Assembly: GCF_000715075.1 (NCBI RefSeq)
Contig: NC_134085.1
Span: forward strand, 133,252,060-133,316,059
Direction: 5' to 3'
Length of the DNA: 64,000 nucleotides
From: Nicotiana tabacum
Lineage: Eukaryota; Streptophyta; Magnoliopsida; Solanales; Solanaceae
The notes under the pieces are model-generated. The model saw nothing but the letters and a program-made list of their open reading frames with translations, did not search any database and was not told the DNA's origin. Below are positions 1 to 10,215 of this stretch, piece by piece. Positions within the stretch are counted from its first letter, which is position 1, and each line of letters begins with the position of its first letter. The position numbers were made by a program, and so were the translations under genes.

Positions 1-470
1 CTATGCCCTTGCCTCTCAAATTGGCCTCCACGCGCATCAAATCTATCCAAAATCAGAACGAATACGTCACAATATGCTAAGGGAACAAAGCCCAAGCGAA
101 AACATTCAAAAAATATCAAAAATCTTGAAATTAGCAAAACCCGAGCCCCGGGCCCACATCTCGAAATCGGGTAAAATTTATATTTTCAGAATCCTCATAC
201 CCTCACGAGTCTAACCATACCAAAATTATCCAATTCCGATACCATTTGGTCCTTCAAATCATCATTTTACATTTTTGGAAAGGTTTCACAATTTTTTCCC
301 TAATTCCATCTCAAATCACGAATTAAATAATGAATTTAGTGATAGATTCATGTATTCTAGCAAAATCTGAGTTAAAGTCACTTACCCCAATGAATTTCTT
401 GAAAAACCTTCAAAAAATCGCCAAAATCCGAGCTCTCTAGGTCAAAATATTAAATAAAACCCAAAACCTC

Positions 471-480
471 ATATTTATAG
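471..480 (-). promoter_or_regulatory. Putative LTR TATA box
   Basis: Minus strand reads CTATAAATAT, next to an AT-rich stretch and downstream of the CG-rich word cluster in the direction of LTR transcription. The same arrangement occurs at 23015-23022. A TATA role is inferred from position and consensus. Confidence 0.5.
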
Positions 481-499
481 GTACCCCTCAGGTATCAGC

Positions 500-890
500 T
501 ACCGCGAGCCGCACCAAAACTCACGCGGTCCACGCAAGCCAGTGCGGTCCGCGCAAAGGCAACGTGCGGCTGCACATGCCTCCCTCTACAGTGACAGGCT
601 TTAGTAATTTGGTCATACCTTTTGCTACATATGTCCAAATTGTGCTATCTTTACATTTCCGGAAACTAGACACGAAGCACTACAACTTTCGTTTTTGTAT
701 CACCTCAAACTTCTTTGTGGTTCAAAAGATATGGGCTTCCGAAGTAGGACTAGCTGAATGTTCTTCACCGCGGCCTCGCCCCACTTTGTGCGGTCCGTGC
801 GACGCCTACCGCGGCCGTGCCCATGTTTGTACGGGCCGCAAAGCACTCTTCGTGGGCGCACTCACCTTTGTGCGGACCGCATGGGTGAGT
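500..890 (-). repeat. CG-rich short-word clusters (GCGGTCCGC type) in U3
   Basis: Two clusters (about 500-570 and 765-890) repeat words such as GTGCGGTCCG, CACGCGGTCC and CCGCGGCC within an otherwise AT-rich LTR. Between them lies a block of about 200 bp that is also found in other LTRs (see 23090-23270 and 47240-47450). Confidence 0.6.
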
Positions 891-1578
891 TCTGGGGCCT
901 GCAACCCTTGTAGACCTGCTAAGCTATGATTTTTGCACTAAAAACATCCCGGAACCTACCCGGAACATCAAACCAATTGTACCAACACATATCATGACAT
1001 CGTTCAAACTTGCTCAAAACTTCGGAATGCTCACAACAACATCAAATCACCAATTTAACATAGGATTCAGGCCTGAGAACTCCAAGAACTCTTAAATTAT
1101 GCTTTCGATCAAAAGGTCTATCAAATCTCGTCCGAATGACCTAAAATTTTGCACACACATCCCCAATGACACAATGAAGCTGCTGCAACTCTTGGAATTC
1201 CATTCCGACCCCTATATCAAAATCTCGCCTATCAACCGAAATTTGCCGAAATATAAATTTCGCCAATTCAAGCCTAAATCTTCTCTACAATTCCAAAACC
1301 CGTTCCGATCACGCTCCTAAGTCACAAATCACCTCCCGAAGCTAACCAAACCATCGAAACTCACTTCCGAGCCTTCTAACACATAAGTCAACACCCGGTT
1401 GACTTTTCCAACTTAAGCCTTCTTAAAAGAGACTAAGTGTCTCATTTCTTACCAAATCCTCTCCGAACTCGAACTAATCAACTCGATCACATAAAACACG
1501 GATAACAAAGTGTAAAGAAGCTGAAATGGGGAAAATGGAGCGGCAACTCATGAGACGACGGGTCGGGTCGTCACACAT

Positions 1579-2283
1579 ACTCCCTACCAAGAGAGAGGGT
1601 GAGGAGGTTTATTGACGGTCTTATTCAGTCGATTCATCTTCGGATGGCTAGAGAGGCTAGGAGTGAGATTACTTTTCAGGAGGCAGCCAATATAGCCCGT
1701 AAAGTTGAGATGGTTCTATCACAGGGAGGCAGACATGGGTCAGACAAGAGGCCCCGTCATTTAGGCTGATTTAGTGGTACCTCATCTGGAAGTCAAGATT
1801 CGTATGGTAGAGGCCATCCTTCTAGGCCCTTCCAGTCAGCGCTCTAGGTTTCTCACGGTACTTCAGGTGGTCGTGGTCCCCAGATGCAGTATCCCGATCA
1901 GCAGTCCTACAGTGCACCACCTGCTCCTATTAGTGCACCACCGCTTCAGAGTTTTCAGGGTGGTCATTCAAGCCGTCAGGGCCAGTAGTCTCAGCAGCCG
2001 AGGGCTTGCTATACTTGTGGTGATACGGGTCACATTGCTAGGTTTTGCCCTCGAGCACCGAGTAGCTCTCAGCATCAGGGTTCTCGTGCTATGGTACAGG
2101 TACTAGGTGTTCGCCAGCCCGCCCAGCTAACTAGAGGTAGGGGTAGAGGTGTTAGAGGTGGAGGTAGAGGTACTAGAGGTGGAGCTCAGGTCGCCAAAGG
2201 TGGAGGCCAGCCAGCTGCAGGCCATCCCAGAGATGTAGTTCAGGGTGGTGGGCCTAGCCCTGATGTTACGCCCTTCCAGCCAG
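1579..2283 (+). pseudogene. gag: gag C-terminal half with CCHC zinc knuckle (element A)
   Basis: Gag packages element RNA. The C-terminal capsid part (residues RRFIDGL..., about 1598 onward) is followed by a Gln/Ser/Pro-rich linker and a zinc knuckle CYTCGDTGHIARFC at about 2007-2048, which fits CX2CX4HX4C. After it comes an Arg/Gly-rich tail (about 2110-2220). In-frame stops occur near 1768 (TGA where Arg is expected) and 1987 (TAG where Gln is expected). A frameshift lies between the Gly-rich tail and the protease, near 2230-2285. The N-terminal capsid half is absent because the family C LTR abuts at 1575. Confidence 0.85.
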
Positions 2284-2608
2284 GACCGAAGCTGAGGATT
2301 TAGATGCAGTCATTACAGGTACTATTCTGGTTTGTGATAGAGATGTTTCAGTGTTATTTGATCCAGGGTCTACATACTCGTATGTGCCATCTTATTTTGC
2401 ACCGTATCTGGTCATTCCTAGTGATTCATTAAGTATTCTTATTTATGTGTCTACACCGGTGGGTGATTCTATTGTGGTAGATCGAGTCCACCGTTCTTCT
2501 ATTGTAGTGATTGGGGGTCTTGAGACTCATGTGGATTTGTTGCTTCTAGACATGGTCGATTTTGATGTTATATTGGGGATGAACTAGTTATCACGTTACC
2601 ACGATATC
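2284..2608 (+). pseudogene. Retropepsin-type aspartic protease (element A)
   Basis: The stretch leading into VLFDPGSTYSYV (about 2350-2385) is the protease active-site region. The D-x-G-S/T core is present as DPGST, a variant seen in plant chromovirus proteases. The flap and second hydrophobic motif (VDFDVILGMN, up to 2587) follow. A stop at 2586-2588 (TAG where Trp is expected) separates it from the linker to RT. It would release Gag and Pol proteins from the polyprotein. Confidence 0.85.
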
Positions 2609-3610
2609 TTGGACTGTCATGCCAAGACGGTGACCTTAGCCTTACCGAATTTGCCCCGTTTAGAGTGGAGAGGCACTCCTGGTCATTCTACCCACATTGT
2701 TATCTCGTATGTGAAGGCTCGGCATATGGTCGAGAAGGGGTGTTTGGCCTATTTGGCATATGTTCGTGATTCTAGTGATGCGGTTCCCTCTATTTATTTT
2801 GTGCCCGTTGTTCGTGAGTTTCCTGATGTATTCCCTTCAGACTTGCCGGGTATGCCACCCGATAGGGATATTGATTTTTGTATTGATTTGGCTCCGGGAA
2901 CTCAGCCCATTTCTATCCTGCTGTATCGTATGGGCCCGCCTGAATTGAAAGAGTTGAAGGAACAGTTGCAAGACTTGCTTGAGAAGAGTTTCATTAGACC
3001 CAGTGTTTCGCCCTTGGGTGCACCAGTGTTATTTGTTAAGAAGAAGGACAGATCGATGAGAATGTGTATTGATTATCGTCAGTTGATCAAGGTTACAATC
3101 AAGAATAAGTATCCATTGCCGAGGATCGATGATTTGTTTGATCAGCTTCAGGGTGCCAAGGTGTTTTCAAAGATTGATTTGAGATCTGGCTACCATCAAT
3201 TGAGGATTAGGGCATCCGATGTCCCTAAGACAACTTTCTGCACTCGTTACGGGCATTATGAGTTCCTGGGCATGTCATTTGGTTTGACCAATGCCCCAAC
3301 AACTTTTATGGATTTGATGAACCGTGTGTTCAGGCCTTATTTGGACTCATTTTTGGTAGTCTTCATTGATGATATTTTGATATATTCCCGCAGCCGAGAG
3401 GAGCACGAGCAACATCTTAGAGTGGTTCTTCAGACCTTGAGAGATATTCAGTTATATGCTAAATTCTCGAAGTGTGAGTTCTGGTTGAGTTCAGTTGCAT
3501 TCTTGGGTCATATTGTGTCGGTAGAGGGTATTCATGTTGACCCGAACTGGCCTAGACCAGCATCAGCTAGCCTAGACCAGCATCAGCTGCAGAGATTCGG
3601 AGTTTCTTAG
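2609..3610 (+). pseudogene. pol: Reverse transcriptase (element A)
   Basis: The 333-residue open stretch covers the protease-RT linker and most of RT. Visible RT blocks are the palm entry ([21 protein letters not shown], about 3020-3085), [12 protein letters not shown] (about 3170-3210), [10 protein letters not shown] (about 3280-3310) and the catalytic FIDD box (about 3362-3376). In the thumb, about 21 bp expected after VDPN is missing, and a 20-bp tandem duplication (3551-3590) throws the frame. The correct frame resumes with the GLAGYYRQF motif at about 3610. Confidence 0.93.
3551..3590 (+). repeat. 20-bp tandem duplication in the RT thumb
   Basis: CCTAGACCAGCATCAGCTAG occurs at 3551-3570 and again, 18 of 20 bases alike, at 3571-3590. 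The minus-strand relative D (about 50400-50470) lacks it. It breaks the RT frame of element A. Confidence 0.9.
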
Positions 3611-3612
3611 GA

Positions 3613-4611
3613 TTGGCCGGCTACTACCGTCAGTTTGTGGAGGGGTTCTCATCTATCGCAGCCCCGATGACCAGGTTAACCCAGAAGAGTGCCCAGTTCA
3701 GATGGTCAAATGAGTGTAAGGCGAGCTTTCAGAAGCTCAAGATAGCTCTGACTATGGCACCAGTATTGGTTTTGCCCACAGGTTCAGGGCCTTATACATT
3801 TTATTGTGATGCATCTCGTATTGGGCTTAGTGCAATGTTGATGCAGGATGGCAAGGTCATTGCCTATGCTTCGCGGCAGTTGAAGATTCATGAGAAGAAC
3901 TATCCGATTGATGACTTGGAGTTGGCAGCCATTGTTCACGCATTGAAGATTTGGGGCCATTATCTGTATGGCGTGGCATGTGAGGTGTTCACGGATCACA
4001 AGAGTCTTCAGTATTTGTTCAAGCAAAAGGAACTGAATTTGTGTCAGAGGAGGTGGTTGGAGTTGTTGAAAGATTATGATATCACTATCTTATATCATTC
4101 GGGAAAGGCCAATGTGGTGGCCGATGCGTTGAGTAGGAAGTCAGCCAGTATGGGCAGTCTTGCTTATATTCCGGTCGGTGAGAGACCGCTTGCTTTGGAC
4201 GTTCAGGCTTTGGCCAATCAATTTGTGAGGTTGGATATTTCTGAGCCTAGTCATGTATTGGCCTGCACGGTCGCTCGTTCTTCTTTATTGGAGCGTATCC
4301 GTGATCGGCAGTATGATGATCCCCATTTGTGTGTCCTTAGAGACACGGTGCAGTGCGGAGGTGCCAAGCAGGTTACCTTAGATGATGATGGAGTTTTGAG
4401 ATTGCAGGGTCGAGTTTGTGTGCCTAATATAGATGGGCTCCGAGAGTTGATTTTAGAGGAGACCCATAGCTCCCGGTACTCTATTCATCTGGGCGCCGCG
4501 AAGATGTATCGTGATTTGCGGCAGCATTATTGGTGGCGTAGAATGAAGAAGGATATCATTGCATATGTAGCTCGGTGTTTCAATTGTCAGCAGGTTAAGT
4601 ACGAGCATTAG
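3613..4611 (+). pseudogene. pol: RT thumb, RNase H and integrase zinc-binding domain (element A)
   Basis: One 332-residue open stretch holds three parts. It starts at the RT thumb/connection ([10 protein letters not shown]). RNase H follows, with its acidic residues in FYCDAS (about 3800), [11 protein letters not shown] (about 3918) and FTDHKSL (about 3988), and VADALSR at about 4120. The integrase N-terminal HHCC domain comes last (H..H in [10 protein letters not shown] near 4465, C..C in CFNCQQ near 4577). It ends at a TAG at 4609-4611 where the D copy continues. Confidence 0.93.
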
Positions 4612-5155
4612 AGGCTTGGTGGTTTATTTCAGAGAATTGAGCTTCCCGAGTCGAATCACTATGGATTTCGTTGTTGGACTCCCCTAGACTTAGAGGAAGT
4701 TCGATGCAGTATGGGTCATTGTTGATAGGCTGACCAAGTCTACGCATTTCATTCCTGTGGCAGTCTCCTATTCATCCGAGAGGTTAGTTGAGATCAATAT
4801 CAGGGAGATTGTTCGTCTTCATGGTGTGCATGTATCTATCATTTCGGACCGAGGTACATAATTTACCTCGCATTTTTGGAGAGTAATTCAGTGAGAGTTG
4901 GGCACCCAGGTTGAGTTGAGTACAACATTTCATCCTTAGATGGACGGGTAGTCCGAGCGGACTATTCAGATTTTGAAGGATATGCTCCGAGCTTGTGTCA
5001 TTGACTTTGGAGGCTCGTGGGATCAGTTTTTGCCTTTAGCAGAGTTTGCCTACAACAACAGTTACCAGTCGAGTATCCAGATGGGTCCTTATGAGGCTTT
5101 ATATGGTAGGCGGTGTCTATCTCCAGTTGGATGGTTTGAGCCGGGAGAGGCTTGA
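4612..5155 (+). pseudogene. pol: Integrase catalytic core (element A)
   Basis: Element DNA insertion enzyme of the DDE superfamily. Visible parts are VDRLTKSAHFIPV (about 4722), the second Asp in IISDRGT (about 4840), and the Glu in SERTIQIL (about 4957). The open piece [29 protein letters not shown] follows. At least four stops interrupt the core (about 4859, 4892, 4938, 4950), several at positions where Gln is expected, and the frame breaks after 4640. Confidence 0.88.
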
Positions 5156-5746
5156 TTGTTGGTTACGGATCTGGTTCAAGAGGCTTTGGACAAGGTCAGG
5201 ATTATTCAGGATAGGCTACGTACAGCTCAGTCTAGGCAAAATAGTTATGTAGACTGCAAGTTTCGAGATGTGGCTTTTATGGTTGGAGAGCGGGTATTGC
5301 TCCGAGTGTCGCCTATGAAGAGTGTGATGAGATTTAAGAAGAAGGGCAAGCTTAGCCCTAGGTTCATCGGTTCGTTTGAGATTCTTGATCGAGTGGGAGA
5401 AGTGGCTTATAAACTTGCATTGCCGCTGAGCTTATCAGTCGTGCATCTAGTGTTTTATGTATCCATGTTCCGGAAATATCACGGTGATCCATCCCACGTG
5501 AAAGATTTCAGCACTATCCAGTTGGACAAGCACTTGTCTTATGAGGAGAAGCCGGTAGCTATTCTAGACCGGCAGGTTCGTCAGTTGAGGTCGAAGAGTT
5601 TTCCTTCTGTTCGTGTTCAGTGGAGAGGTCAGCCTCCTGAGGCATCGACTTGGGAGTCCGAGTCCGATATACGGAGCCGTTATCCCCATCTTCTGTCCGT
5701 TCGAGGACGAACAGTTATTTTAGAGGTGGAGAATGTGATGACCTAA
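5156..5746 (+). pseudogene. pol: Integrase C-terminus with chromodomain (element A)
   Basis: The C-terminal 196 residues hold the GPY/F-like region ([20 protein letters not shown], about 5332-5395) and a chromodomain-like end ([12 protein letters not shown]...[15 protein letters not shown]..., about 5560-5690). Chromodomains of chromoviruses are known to steer integration to marked chromatin. A TAG where Leu or Arg is expected stands at about 5153-5155, just before this piece. The reading frame crosses the polypurine tract and closes inside the LTR. Confidence 0.88.
5719..5733 (+). promoter_or_regulatory. Polypurine tract of element A
   Basis: TTTAGAGGTGGAGAA lies directly before the LTR start TGTGATGACC. 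Its position and purine content mark it as the plus-strand DNA primer site. The same tract, inverted, borders element B at 25525-25540 and D at 48250-48266. Confidence 0.85.
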
Positions 5747-6469
5747 AAGGTCATCACTTGTTTTAAAACGAAATATCCGCATTCTAAGGCCTTGAAAACC
5801 TCATTTAGAGCCACCTCAATTTGCGTGCATAGTCTGGGCGTGTAGCCGGAAAGCTTAAATATGATAATCTGTGAAAAATGATAAGTTTTGATTATAAAAT
5901 GATCTAATTTGACACCGGTCAGTATTTTGGGTAAACGGACCTGGATCCATGATTTGACGATCCCTGAGGGTCCGTAGGAAAATATGGGACTTGGGTGTGT
6001 GTCCGGAATTGAATTCTGAGGTCCCAAGCCCGAGAAATGAATGTTTAAAGGAAATTATTTTTTGAAATTGTTTAAAGAAATTTGAAATGGAATTTGATTA
6101 GAACGTGATGGTATCGGGCCCATATTTTGGTTTTGGCACCCGGTACAGGTTTTATATATGGTTTAAGTCATTTCTGTAAAGTTTGGTTGAAAACGGACGT
6201 TGTTTGACGTGATTCGGACCTAAATTGCTAAATTTGATACTTGATGAAATTTGAGAAAAAGTTCTTGATTTTGAGGTTTGATTCATTGTTATTGAGTTAT
6301 TTTGGCGATTTGATCGCACAGATGAGTTCGTATGATGTTGTTGAGTTAGTACGTGTGTTTGGTTAGGAGCCCGGAGGACTCGAGTATGTTTCGGATGTGT
6401 TTCGGCAAGTTTTTGAACTTAGGAAAAAGTTGCAGATTCAGAGACGTTGCAGGTCTCTGAAGCCAGGTC

Positions 6470-6635
6470 TCGCGGTCCGCGGTGGAAACTTCGCAGCCAC
6501 AATGGGGGCTCCGTGACTGTGGTGGGATTTGTGCGGTCCGCGGTGAGCAAGGCCAAGCCTCCGCGTCCGCGCTCGATTTCTTGCGGTCGCGGTGGATCTC
6601 CGTGGCTGCAGTCCTTTTTATGCGGTCCGCGGAGA
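6470..6635 (+). repeat. CG-rich word cluster upstream of TATA in LTR A
   Basis: Words of the type TGCGGTCCGCGGTG recur (about 6472, 6531, 6561, 6583, 6621) in a region otherwise poor in CG. The last copy ends 15-20 bp before the TATA box. Confidence 0.7.
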
Positions 6636-6649
6636 GGATAAGAGAGGGG

Positions 6650-6657
6650 TATAAATA
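6650..6657 (+). promoter_or_regulatory. Putative LTR TATA box (element A)
   Basis: TATAAATA preceded by a purine-rich GAGAGGGG run and followed by GACGGGA. The position, about 915 bp into the LTR, is consistent with the U3/R transition. Confidence 0.65.
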
Positions 6658-7574
6658 GACGGGATTTCCAGTTATTTTCATTTTTCAAAACCCCAAAAAC
6701 ATAAGAGGCGATTTTTCAAACAACATTTCTTCTCCAAATCAATTGTAAGTCATTTTTAACTAGTTTTCTTCAATCATTAACATTTTTAACATGATTTCAA
6801 CTTCAAATCAATTATTTTCATGGTGGAATTGGGAATTTTAGGTAAAACCCTAAGAATATTAAAATTTTTGGATTTAGACCTTAAATTGAGGTCGGATTCC
6901 AAAACCAATTATATATCCGGGCTCGAAGGTAAATGGGTAATCGGGTTTTGGTCCGAATTTTGGGTTTGGACCAAGCAGGCCCGGGGTCGATTTTTGACTT
7001 TTTGGGGAAATCTTTATAAAAACCGATTTCCATGCATTAGAATTGATTCATTTAGTATTTATTGATATCGTTAAGCAAATTGTGGCTAGAAACAAGCGAG
7101 TTGGTGGTGGAAACAAGAGGTAAAGCGGTACTTGAGGCTTGAATTGTGTTCGTTGCATCGAGGTAAGTGTTTGGTCTAACCTTAGCTTGAGGGATTAGGA
7201 GTTGTGTCATGTTTTCTATTTGCTTCTTGGCGAGTACGACGTATAGGCATGGTGACGAGTATCTATACGTTGGTGTCAAGCATGACCGTGGGTCTTATAT
7301 TGTGGTTTTCATGATTTCGTTGTATTATCCATGCCTTGGTGAAGATTCCTAATTGTTGTATAAAGCTTGTGGAAAGAATTGTGACCTATGAATATTGAGG
7401 AGCGTTGGCTCAAGTTGCATAGTGAAATTGTGAAAGTACAAGTGACAATTGAACTTCTAGAGCATTGGCTCGAGTTGTGAAAGAATAAGTGATAATCGAA
7501 CCTCTAGAGCATTGGCTCAAGTTGTGAAGTGAATTGTGAAGTAAAATTGAGAAAGAGTTATTAAATCGTTCCCT

Positions 7575-8000
7575 TGCCGGAATATTGTTGTTTGTTAATT
7601 ATCCCCCTTGCCGGGATGTTGAGATTATTGATGTTGTTCCCTTACCGGGATTTCTATTATTATTTTGTTTATTCCCTAGCCCCTTGGTTTGTGATCATTG
7701 TTTGGGTGAGGAAGAGTGTTAAAGCATGAAGGGTGATGTCGTGCATTGTTTGTTATTGTGAGGAAAGAGTGTGAAGCACGAAGGGTGATGCCATGCCGCA
7801 CGACGTACCATTCCGTGCCGATTCTATTGATTATATGGTGAGGAAAGAGAGTAAAAGCACGAAGGGTGATGCCGTGCACATTTTGATTATATGATTGTTT
7901 TGGTGAGGACGAGAGTAAAAGCCCGAAGGGTGATGCCGTGCTCATTTTTATTATATAGCTGCTTTGGTGAGGACGAGAGTAGAAGCACAAAGGGTGATGT
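7575..8000 (+). repeat. Short tandem word arrays in LTR A
   Basis: Three units of CCCTTGCCGGGAT type (about 7579-7655) are followed by about five units of GTGAGGACGAGAGTAAAAGC + GAAGGGTGATGCCGTGC (7705-8005, spacing about 50-65 bp). The second type can pair GCAC with GTGC around GAAGGGTGATGCC. The first pairs TCCC with GGGA around TTGCC. Confidence 0.7.
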
Positions 8001-8169
8001 AGTGCATTTGTTGATTTCTAATTCTTTGTTGATAATCCGAGTATGTTGTTTCTTTCATTACTTGATGTCTTTCTATTCGGAATTGTTATCTCCCCCAAAG
8101 CATGGCCCCCCTCCCATATTGATTTTTTATTTCTGTAATTCTTTTCCACTGTATATATATGAACTACAC

Positions 8170-9290
8170 AGGTTTATTTGGTAGTCTGGTCCTAGCCTCG
8201 TCACTACTTCGCCGAGGTTAGGCTAGACACTTACCAACACATGGGGTCGGTTGTGCTGATACTACACACACTCTGCACTGTGTGCAGATCCAGGAGCAGC
8301 TTTCGGACAGTAGTTAGAGTGCTTCCTTCAGTCCACCCGGAGACCCAAGGTAGACCTGCAGGCGTCCGTAGGCCCTGGCATCTCCCTTTATCTCTATTTC
8401 CTGTTTCATTTCCTTTTGTTCAGAAACAGTGCATTGTATTTCTTCAGATCTTGTATGTAGTAACTCTTAGACAGTCTGTGACACTGTGACACCAGGTTTT
8501 GGGGTAATTGAGGTTTTAAAAGATGTAATAGACGTACCCTTAAGATATATAATTGTTGATTTCCGCTTATTTATTTAAAATTTCGTTTTTATCATATTAT
8601 TGACTTGTGTTTGCTAAAAGGAAGCAAAAAAATGAAAGTGTAGCAATTAGTTAAGGTTTGGCTTGCCTAGCTCCCATTAGCAGGCACTTTCACGACTCCC
8701 GGGTGGAAAATCCGGGTCGGATTTCACACCCTCAAGAGCCGTGATGGCGCCTACTGGTAAAAGCTAAGCAAGCCAAATTATCCTAATTACTTAACCTTTC
8801 CCAGTTTTAAACCATTATCAGTGATGATTAGATATCATGTAAATAGCAAAAAAAAAAATAATAGGATGACAAAATTTGTCTATTTATCTTAATACAAAAT
8901 TGCGGAAGTCTAAATACAACTCTACTAAGAATTTGGTGTCAAAGATTCACAGACGGTCTAAGAATACTACATACAAATCTAAAAGATAAAATATACACAC
9001 TTTCTGAAATAAGTAAAGGAAACAGGATAAAGAAAAAGATAGGAGGTGACGCCAAGGCCCGGGACGTCTGTAGGACTACCTCGTGTCGCCTGAGTGGGCT
9101 GAAGACAGCACCCTCACTGCGGTCCAAGCACTCCGGTATCAGTATCTGCACACAGTGCAGAGTGTAGTATCAGCACAACCGACCCCACGTGCTGGTAAGT
9201 GCCTAGCCTAACCTCGGCGAAGTAGTGACGAGGCTAGGACCAGACTACCAAATAAACCTGTGCAATATAGCGTACAAAAATAATAGGAAG
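8170..9290. repeat. Inverted repeat at the A/B LTR junction
   Basis: Sequence 8170-8726 reading right (GGTTTATTTGGTAGTCTGG ... GACTCCCGGGTGGAAAATCC) is mirrored at 8727-9280 reading left (CACCCTCAAGAGCCGTGATG ... CCAGACTACCAAATAAACC). It is formed by the 3' end of LTR A and the inverted homologous end of LTR B meeting at GGGTCGGATTTC. The terminal bases TGACA/TGTCA expected at both LTRs are gone. Confidence 0.85.
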
Positions 9291-9449
9291 AAGATAACAA
9301 TGATGGCAACAATGATCAACCAGTGATATAAATAGCAGGCAACAAGAACACCATAAATGTTTCTCAACAAATAATAGATACAAGTGCAATCAATTTATCA
9401 AGTCCTTCAAATATAAATCTTTCGCCTATAAGTCCTTCAAGTAATAATC
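8727..9449 (-). mobile_element. 3' LTR of element B, piece 1
   Basis: Matches 28240-28967 of the right LTR, from ATTTCACACCCTCAAGAGCC to CCTTCAAGTAATAATC. It is cut by the solo LTR at 9450. Confidence 0.88.
9445..9449 (+). repeat. Target-site duplication (left) of solo LTR
   Basis: TAATC, repeated exactly at 12183-12187. The uninterrupted site with a single TAATC is at 28963-28967 in the other LTR of element B. Confidence 0.95.
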
Positions 9450-10127
9450 TGTAATGACCCGACCTGTCGTTATAAGAATTAGCATCTCGTTCAACTGCTT
9501 AAGACCTCGAGGAGCTTCGTAATATGCATTATGACCCGCATGTATGGTCAAGTTTGATTTTTCGTAAGATTCGGAGATAAATTTAAAGAAAAATAAAAAA
9601 TCTCATTTTTTTAAGCTCAAATGGAAAGAATTGCCCGAAGAGTTTAATTTTGAGCAAATGACCCCAAATTAGAATTTTAATGATGTCAATAGCTTCATAT
9701 AGTGATTTCGGACATAGACGTGTGTCCAAATTTGGATTTGGAAGTCCATAGGATAATTCGGCGCATTTTGGCGAAATAAGATAGTTGATGTGTTCTAATT
9801 ATATTATTTAATATGTGGAAGAGGTCTATTACCATGATGGATGCCAAATGGATATGATAGAAAGTGTACGAGGCGTACTATAAGATATATTGGGTCTAAT
9901 TAAAGTCCTAAGCCTAAGCCAAGTTGGAAAATTTCATAATATACTAAAGTTGCAAATGAGTGCGCACAAGACCTCATTTTAGATGAGCATATCTACATGG
10001 ATATAACGATTTGTATGATACACAACCTATCAAATCAAATCCCGTTGAGTCTAGTATCCATAGAATCAAACCGTTTGTCATTTGGAGGTGTATACAGAAA
10101 GTTATGACCATTTTACCGGACATGTGT

Positions 10128-10215
10128 CATAAGCGCGCCCAGGCGCGCGGCCGCGCCGAATCCGCGGCAATGCAAGAGTTTTCTGCCTTTGAGCGCGGCG
10201 GAATGCGGCGGAATG
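10128..10215 (+). repeat. CG-rich cluster in solo LTR U3
   Basis: GCGCGCCCAGGCGCGCGGCC is followed by GAATCCGCGGC and GCGGCGGAATGCGGCGG. It sits where other LTRs of the lineage have a different word cluster. The wording shares little with the GCGGTCCGC type. Confidence 0.6.

Larger units (their letters stand above)
1..1575 (-). mobile_element. LTR fragment, family C (Tekay-related), minus orientation
   Basis: The last bases on the plus strand read ...GGGTCGTCACA, the reverse complement of an LTR start TGTGACGACCC, and the next base begins chromovirus gag sequence. The segment is collinear with 22560-24083, the U3 side of the large LTR at 13109-24083, including the junction after CACTTACCCC where the 1.4-kb repeat units end there. 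Here that junction is followed directly by unique U3 sequence (about 397 onward). The other LTR end lies outside the window. I infer an LTR inserted into the gag of element A. No reading frame inside it resembles a protein. Confidence 0.8.
1576..8726 (+). mobile_element. Element A: decayed Tekay-type Ty3/gypsy chromovirus (internal region plus 3' LTR)
   Basis: On the plus strand the domains run gag zinc knuckle, protease, RT, RNase H, integrase HHCC, integrase core, chromodomain, polypurine tract, 3' LTR. This order is Ty3/gypsy, and the C-terminal chromodomain places it in the chromoviruses; the long LTR (about 3 kb) and domain wording fit the Tekay/Del clade. The 5' LTR and N-terminal gag are missing: 1-1575 is a different, inverted LTR. 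The 3' LTR lacks its last bases at the fusion with element B. Many stops and frameshifts show it is inactive. Confidence 0.92.
5734..8726 (+). mobile_element. 3' LTR of element A
   Basis: It begins TGTGATGACC after the polypurine tract and runs about 2993 bp to ...AAAATCCGGGTCG, where the expected terminal TGACA is missing at the fusion to element B. It includes a TATA box (6650-6657), a CG-rich word cluster just upstream of it (6470-6635), and downstream word arrays at 7380-7560, 7575-7665 and 7700-8000. The last 550 bp (from TTTATTTGGTAGTCTGGTCC, about 8170) is mirrored by the start of the B LTR. No reading frame in it is protein-like. Confidence 0.88.
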
